Shown here in pieces: positions 6,141 to 8,288 of a stretch of DNA of 8,288 nucleotides. A program made the position numbers and the translations under genes. This DNA is from Flavobacteriaceae bacterium (GTDB taxonomy: Bacteria > Bacteroidota > Bacteroidia > Flavobacteriales > Flavobacteriaceae), in contig CANHBE010000106.1 of the NCBI GenBank assembly GCA_947458575.1, positions 1 to 8,288 on the forward strand, given 5' to 3'. The notes beneath the pieces are model-generated. The model had not been told where the DNA came from and made no database searches. It was given only the letters and a program-made list of their open reading frames with translations. Numbering within the stretch: position 1 is the first letter of the stretch; each line of letters opens with the position of its first letter.

Positions 6141-7337
6141 TTACTGAGATTTTTTCCAGTTGGATATTTGCAATTCCGCATTTTCTGTTTCCATTTTTCC
6201 CGATCTGGCCCATTTGTCAAAATCAGGTAATTTATCTCCGATTTCCCTAGCAATAGATCCAAATTTCCATGGAGATACAGCATGGCTTTCTGCGATCTTA
6301 TAAAACTCTTCCTTTGTAAGGCCTACTAGTTCTAAGAATATCTCTAAACTGGGTGGTTCTTTACCTTCATATCGATCTATCATCTCAAATCCTTCCTCTC
6401 TCGTCATTCTTTCATTTCTAATATCAATGGAAGCGAGGTGAGTAGGTCGAGTGTAACCTCTTTTAATATATTTGATATGGTCTCTAACTCCCTGCATGTA
6501 ACACTCTATTTTCTCATAGTTATATTGTCCGGGCACATTCTCAACAAGGTCTCCGTTCCAACCAAGTTCATCTTGAATAATTCTTGACTGTGTTCTCACA
6601 TCCCATGGTATGAATGAGCCTAAACAAAGTGACCTATATTGCAATTTTCTTAAATCTTTTAGGGGTGGATAGGAATAGGGCTTAAAATCTCTTTCATCCA
6701 TTGTACCTCCTAATCTTACGGCCATATCCAGGGCTGTTATGCCTAGATTTGTTACTCTGTTGAATCTTTTTTCATCAACTTCCTCATCTTGATCATAGCC
6801 ATAGTATGAAGTATACTCTGACGTAGGCTCACCCCAAAAAATCAATGGAACATTGTATCGAATGGCAACGTGCATGGGATATGAAAAAATTCCTGTGTGG
6901 CAATGCCAACAAAAATCTCCCTTCTCAAGAAAGCTTTGTAACATTAGTTTCTGAACTACCTTCCAGTTGGGAGTGAATGTGTGGAAATCTGCGCCCAAAT
7001 TCCTCAATACACGGGTCGTATTTTCATTCAGATTGGGTCGTAAGAACCCGTGGTCAAATCGAACAACAAGTGGCTTTATTTTGTATTCCTTCATCAGGTA
7101 ATAGAGTGTCCAAGTGCTGTCCTTGCCCCCACTGAACGGAACAATGCAGTCATAATCATATTTTCCTCGATAACTTTCGATAAGCTCACCAAGTTCTTTT
7201 TTTCTTTTCGCCCAGTCTATTTTTTCCTTTTTGAACTCGACTTGCCGACAAACGCTACAAACTCCACTATCGTCAAAAGTAATACTCTCGTGGGTCTCTG
7301 GTAAGAGACACTTTTTACATCTTCTTAACTCTGTCAT
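6141..7337 (-). CDS. wbpG: N-acetyl-sugar amidotransferase (WbpG/PseA family)
   Basis: A 398-residue ATP-pyrophosphatase-type amidotransferase. The N-terminus carries a zinc-ribbon-like double CxxC (C7/C10 in RCKKCLLPET and C27/C30 in GVCSVC). The PP-loop PFSGGKDST at 67-75 binds ATP and activates the acyl oxygen as an adenylate. A third CxxC (C143/C146, FCWHC) follows, as is usual in this family. Homologs are WbpG, which with HisH and HisF converts an N-acetyl to an acetamidino group on a mannuronate derivative in P. aeruginosa O-antigen, and PseA, which is required for acetamidino-pseudaminic acid in Campylobacter. With pseI in the same operon, an acetamidino nonulosonate is the simplest prediction, but another sugar of the repeat could be the target. 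The ATG at 7337 has no Shine-Dalgarno; the gene starts 23 bp after the aminotransferase stop and is followed by hisH after 4 bp. Confidence 0.9.
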   Translation of the reverse strand: MTELRRCKKCLLPETHESITFDDSGVCSVCRQVEFKKEKIDWAKRKKELGELIESYRGKYDYDCIVPFSGGKDSTWTLYYLMKEYKIKPLVVRFDHGFLRPNLNENTTRVLRNLGADFHTFTPNWKVVQKLMLQSFLEKGDFCWHCHTGIFSYPMHVAIRYNVPLIFWGEPTSEYTSYYGYDQDEEVDEKRFNRVTNLGITALDMAVRLGGTMDERDFKPYSYPPLKDLRKLQYRSLCLGSFIPWDVRTQSRIIQDELGWNGDLVENVPGQYNYEKIECYMQGVRDHIKYIKRGYTRPTHLASIDIRNERMTREEGFEMIDRYEGKEPPSLEIFLELVGLTKEEFYKIAESHAVSPWKFGSIAREIGDKLPDFDKWARSGKMETENAELQISNWKKSQ

Positions 7338-7360
7338 ATACTTAGCTATTTATTCTTAGG

Positions 7361-8288
7361 TTATAAATATTTTCTGAAGACTGGTTTTGCGGGCTCACCA
7401 GTTAAATACTTGCCGAATCCAGAATCTAGCGCCTTGATATAAACATGTAATGTTTCATCAAATGCAGCTGCAAAATACGAAATGTCCTCATGAGTATGAC
7501 TAAAACAGGGAGCAAATGCCCCCTGGAACAAGACACCCCTATTTATCATCTCCTGCAGGGCGAGTGTACGCATACCGCTATTCATTTCCTTATTCAAATC
7601 TTTGAATGTGAAGACGGGCATCCAATTAGAAGGAATAACTTGAACATAGTCACCGAGGTCATGTTTCTTAATGATGGCGGAACACTCGTTAATCAATAAA
7701 TCACCGATTTTTTGGTTATGGGCTATCACATCCTTCGTAAGGAACTCATCGATTGTGGCAAGTCCAGCGGCAATAGAATGGGTTTCACCTCCATGGGTTG
7801 TTGAAATTAAGAATACTTTCTCTTTTCCCTTGTTCCGAATCCCTCCTAACTCCATTATTTCCTTCTTTCCTGTTAGTGCGCAAAAAGAAAACCCATTTGC
7901 AATACCCTTTCCCCATGTCGCCATATCTGGGTCTATTCCATATTTAGACATTGAACCAGGAAGTGCCGTTTTAAACCCAGTAATCATTTCATCAATGATT
8001 AGCAACGCACCATTGCTATGGGCCATTTTAATAGCGCTTTGCAGAAAATCCTTAACCGATAAAGAACATGTACATCCATTTCCACATGCACTTTTCTCAG
8101 GTTCCATAATTACACAAGCAATCTGGTTTGGATGTTTTTCAAATAACTTAGCGAGTGATTCTAAGTTGCACGATTTAAAAGTCACTGAAAGATTAGAAAT
8201 TTCCTCCGGAACCCCTTGGTTGCATTCTGTCTTCCCAATAAACCAATCGTCATAGGAATAAAAGGGATGATCCCCAGGAAAAGCGACA
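7361..8288 (-). CDS. Class III PLP aminotransferase, glutamate-1-semialdehyde aminomutase-like (5' end outside window)
   Basis: Partial gene; 308 codons to a TAA are visible. The reading frame stays open to position 8288 (visible start AFPGDHPFYSYDDWFIGKTE), so the apparent GTG start at 8185 is internal and about 110-140 N-terminal residues are missing. The fold is that of class III aminotransferases: LIIDEMITGF carries the PLP-ring aspartate (codon 7991-7993), TWGKGIANGF carries the Schiff-base lysine (codon 7907-7909), and STTHGGETHS follows. It resembles the GSA-aminomutase-like enzymes found in nonulosonate and O-antigen loci rather than HemL of heme synthesis. The usual role of these relatives is poorly defined; amination of a keto or aldehyde group in a sugar or in a substituent precursor is plausible. 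A cysteine-rich loop (CGNGCTC) follows the EPEKS motif. It is the first visible gene of the operon. Confidence 0.88.
   Translation of the reverse strand, partial: VAFPGDHPFYSYDDWFIGKTECNQGVPEEISNLSVTFKSCNLESLAKLFEKHPNQIACVIMEPEKSACGNGCTCSLSVKDFLQSAIKMAHSNGALLIIDEMITGFKTALPGSMSKYGIDPDMATWGKGIANGFSFCALTGKKEIMELGGIRNKGKEKVFLISTTHGGETHSIAAGLATIDEFLTKDVIAHNQKIGDLLINECSAIIKKHDLGDYVQVIPSNWMPVFTFKDLNKEMNSGMRTLALQEMINRGVLFQGAFAPCFSHTHEDISYFAAAFDETLHVYIKALDSGFGKYLTGEPAKPVFRKYL

Noticed and set aside
8183..8185. GTG at 8185 as the start of the aminotransferase
   Set aside because: The frame continues upstream to the window edge with family-like sequence (SYDDWFIG), so the GTG is an internal Val codon.
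7671..8255. 194-codon open frame on the plus strand
   Set aside because: It lies antisense within the aminotransferase gene, shows no recognisable domain, and the minus strand encodes clear catalytic motifs throughout.
7361..8288. HemL for heme or tetrapyrrole synthesis
   Set aside because: Only the fold matches. Context is a surface-sugar operon, and motifs such as GKGIANGF and TTHGGETH resemble the sugar-locus relatives.
1..8288. Mobile elements, CRISPR arrays or tRNA genes
   Set aside because: No repeated spacers, inverted-repeat ends, transposase motifs or tRNA-like folds were seen; coding sequence fills nearly the whole window.

Overview
The window is an interior piece of a surface-glycan (O-antigen, capsule or glycoprotein-glycan) locus centred on a nonulosonic acid, most likely pseudaminic acid. 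All ten genes lie on the minus strand, so transcription runs from position 8288 towards 1, and they are packed like one operon: the largest gap is 37 bp and several junctions overlap. Both edges cut genes. The DNA is AT-rich, most starts lack a Shine-Dalgarno sequence and have A/T-rich leaders, and the proteins look like those of Bacteroidota polysaccharide loci. Bacteroidota is therefore the best guess, but it is an inference. Leptospira, which carries similar gene sets, cannot be excluded.

Layout in transcription order. (1) 8288-7361: a class III PLP aminotransferase of the glutamate-1-semialdehyde aminomutase type, missing its N-terminus. (2) 7337-4727: a three-gene amidotransferase module made of a WbpG/PseA-type N-acetyl-sugar amidotransferase, a HisH-like glutaminase and a HisF-like ammonia-channel partner. 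(3) 4730-2811: a GNAT acetyltransferase, a short-chain dehydrogenase and a calcineurin-like phosphoesterase, joined by overlapping stops and starts. (4) 2803-1850: a CarB/PylC-like ATP-grasp ligase. (5) 1812-757: the nonulosonate synthase PseI. (6) 721-1: the N-terminal half of a Wzx-type flippase, whose frame opens with TTG directly after an in-frame TAA.

How the genes may work together (inference). PseI condenses a 2,4-diacetamido-trideoxy hexose with phosphoenolpyruvate. The WbpG-HisH-HisF module would turn an N-acetyl group on the sugar, or on another sugar of the repeat, into an acetamidino group using ammonia from glutamine. The GNAT is a plausible PseH-like N-acetyltransferase. The flippase would export the lipid-linked unit. 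The aminotransferase, dehydrogenase, phosphoesterase and ATP-grasp ligase are not part of the standard PseB-C-H-G-I-F route. They are candidates for making and attaching an unusual N-acyl or aminoacyl substituent, which makes them the least explained part of the window. PseB, PseC, PseG and PseF are not visible and may lie upstream, beyond 8288.

No RNA genes, mobile elements, CRISPR arrays, convincing promoters or terminators were seen. No gene-free stretch exceeds about 40 bp.
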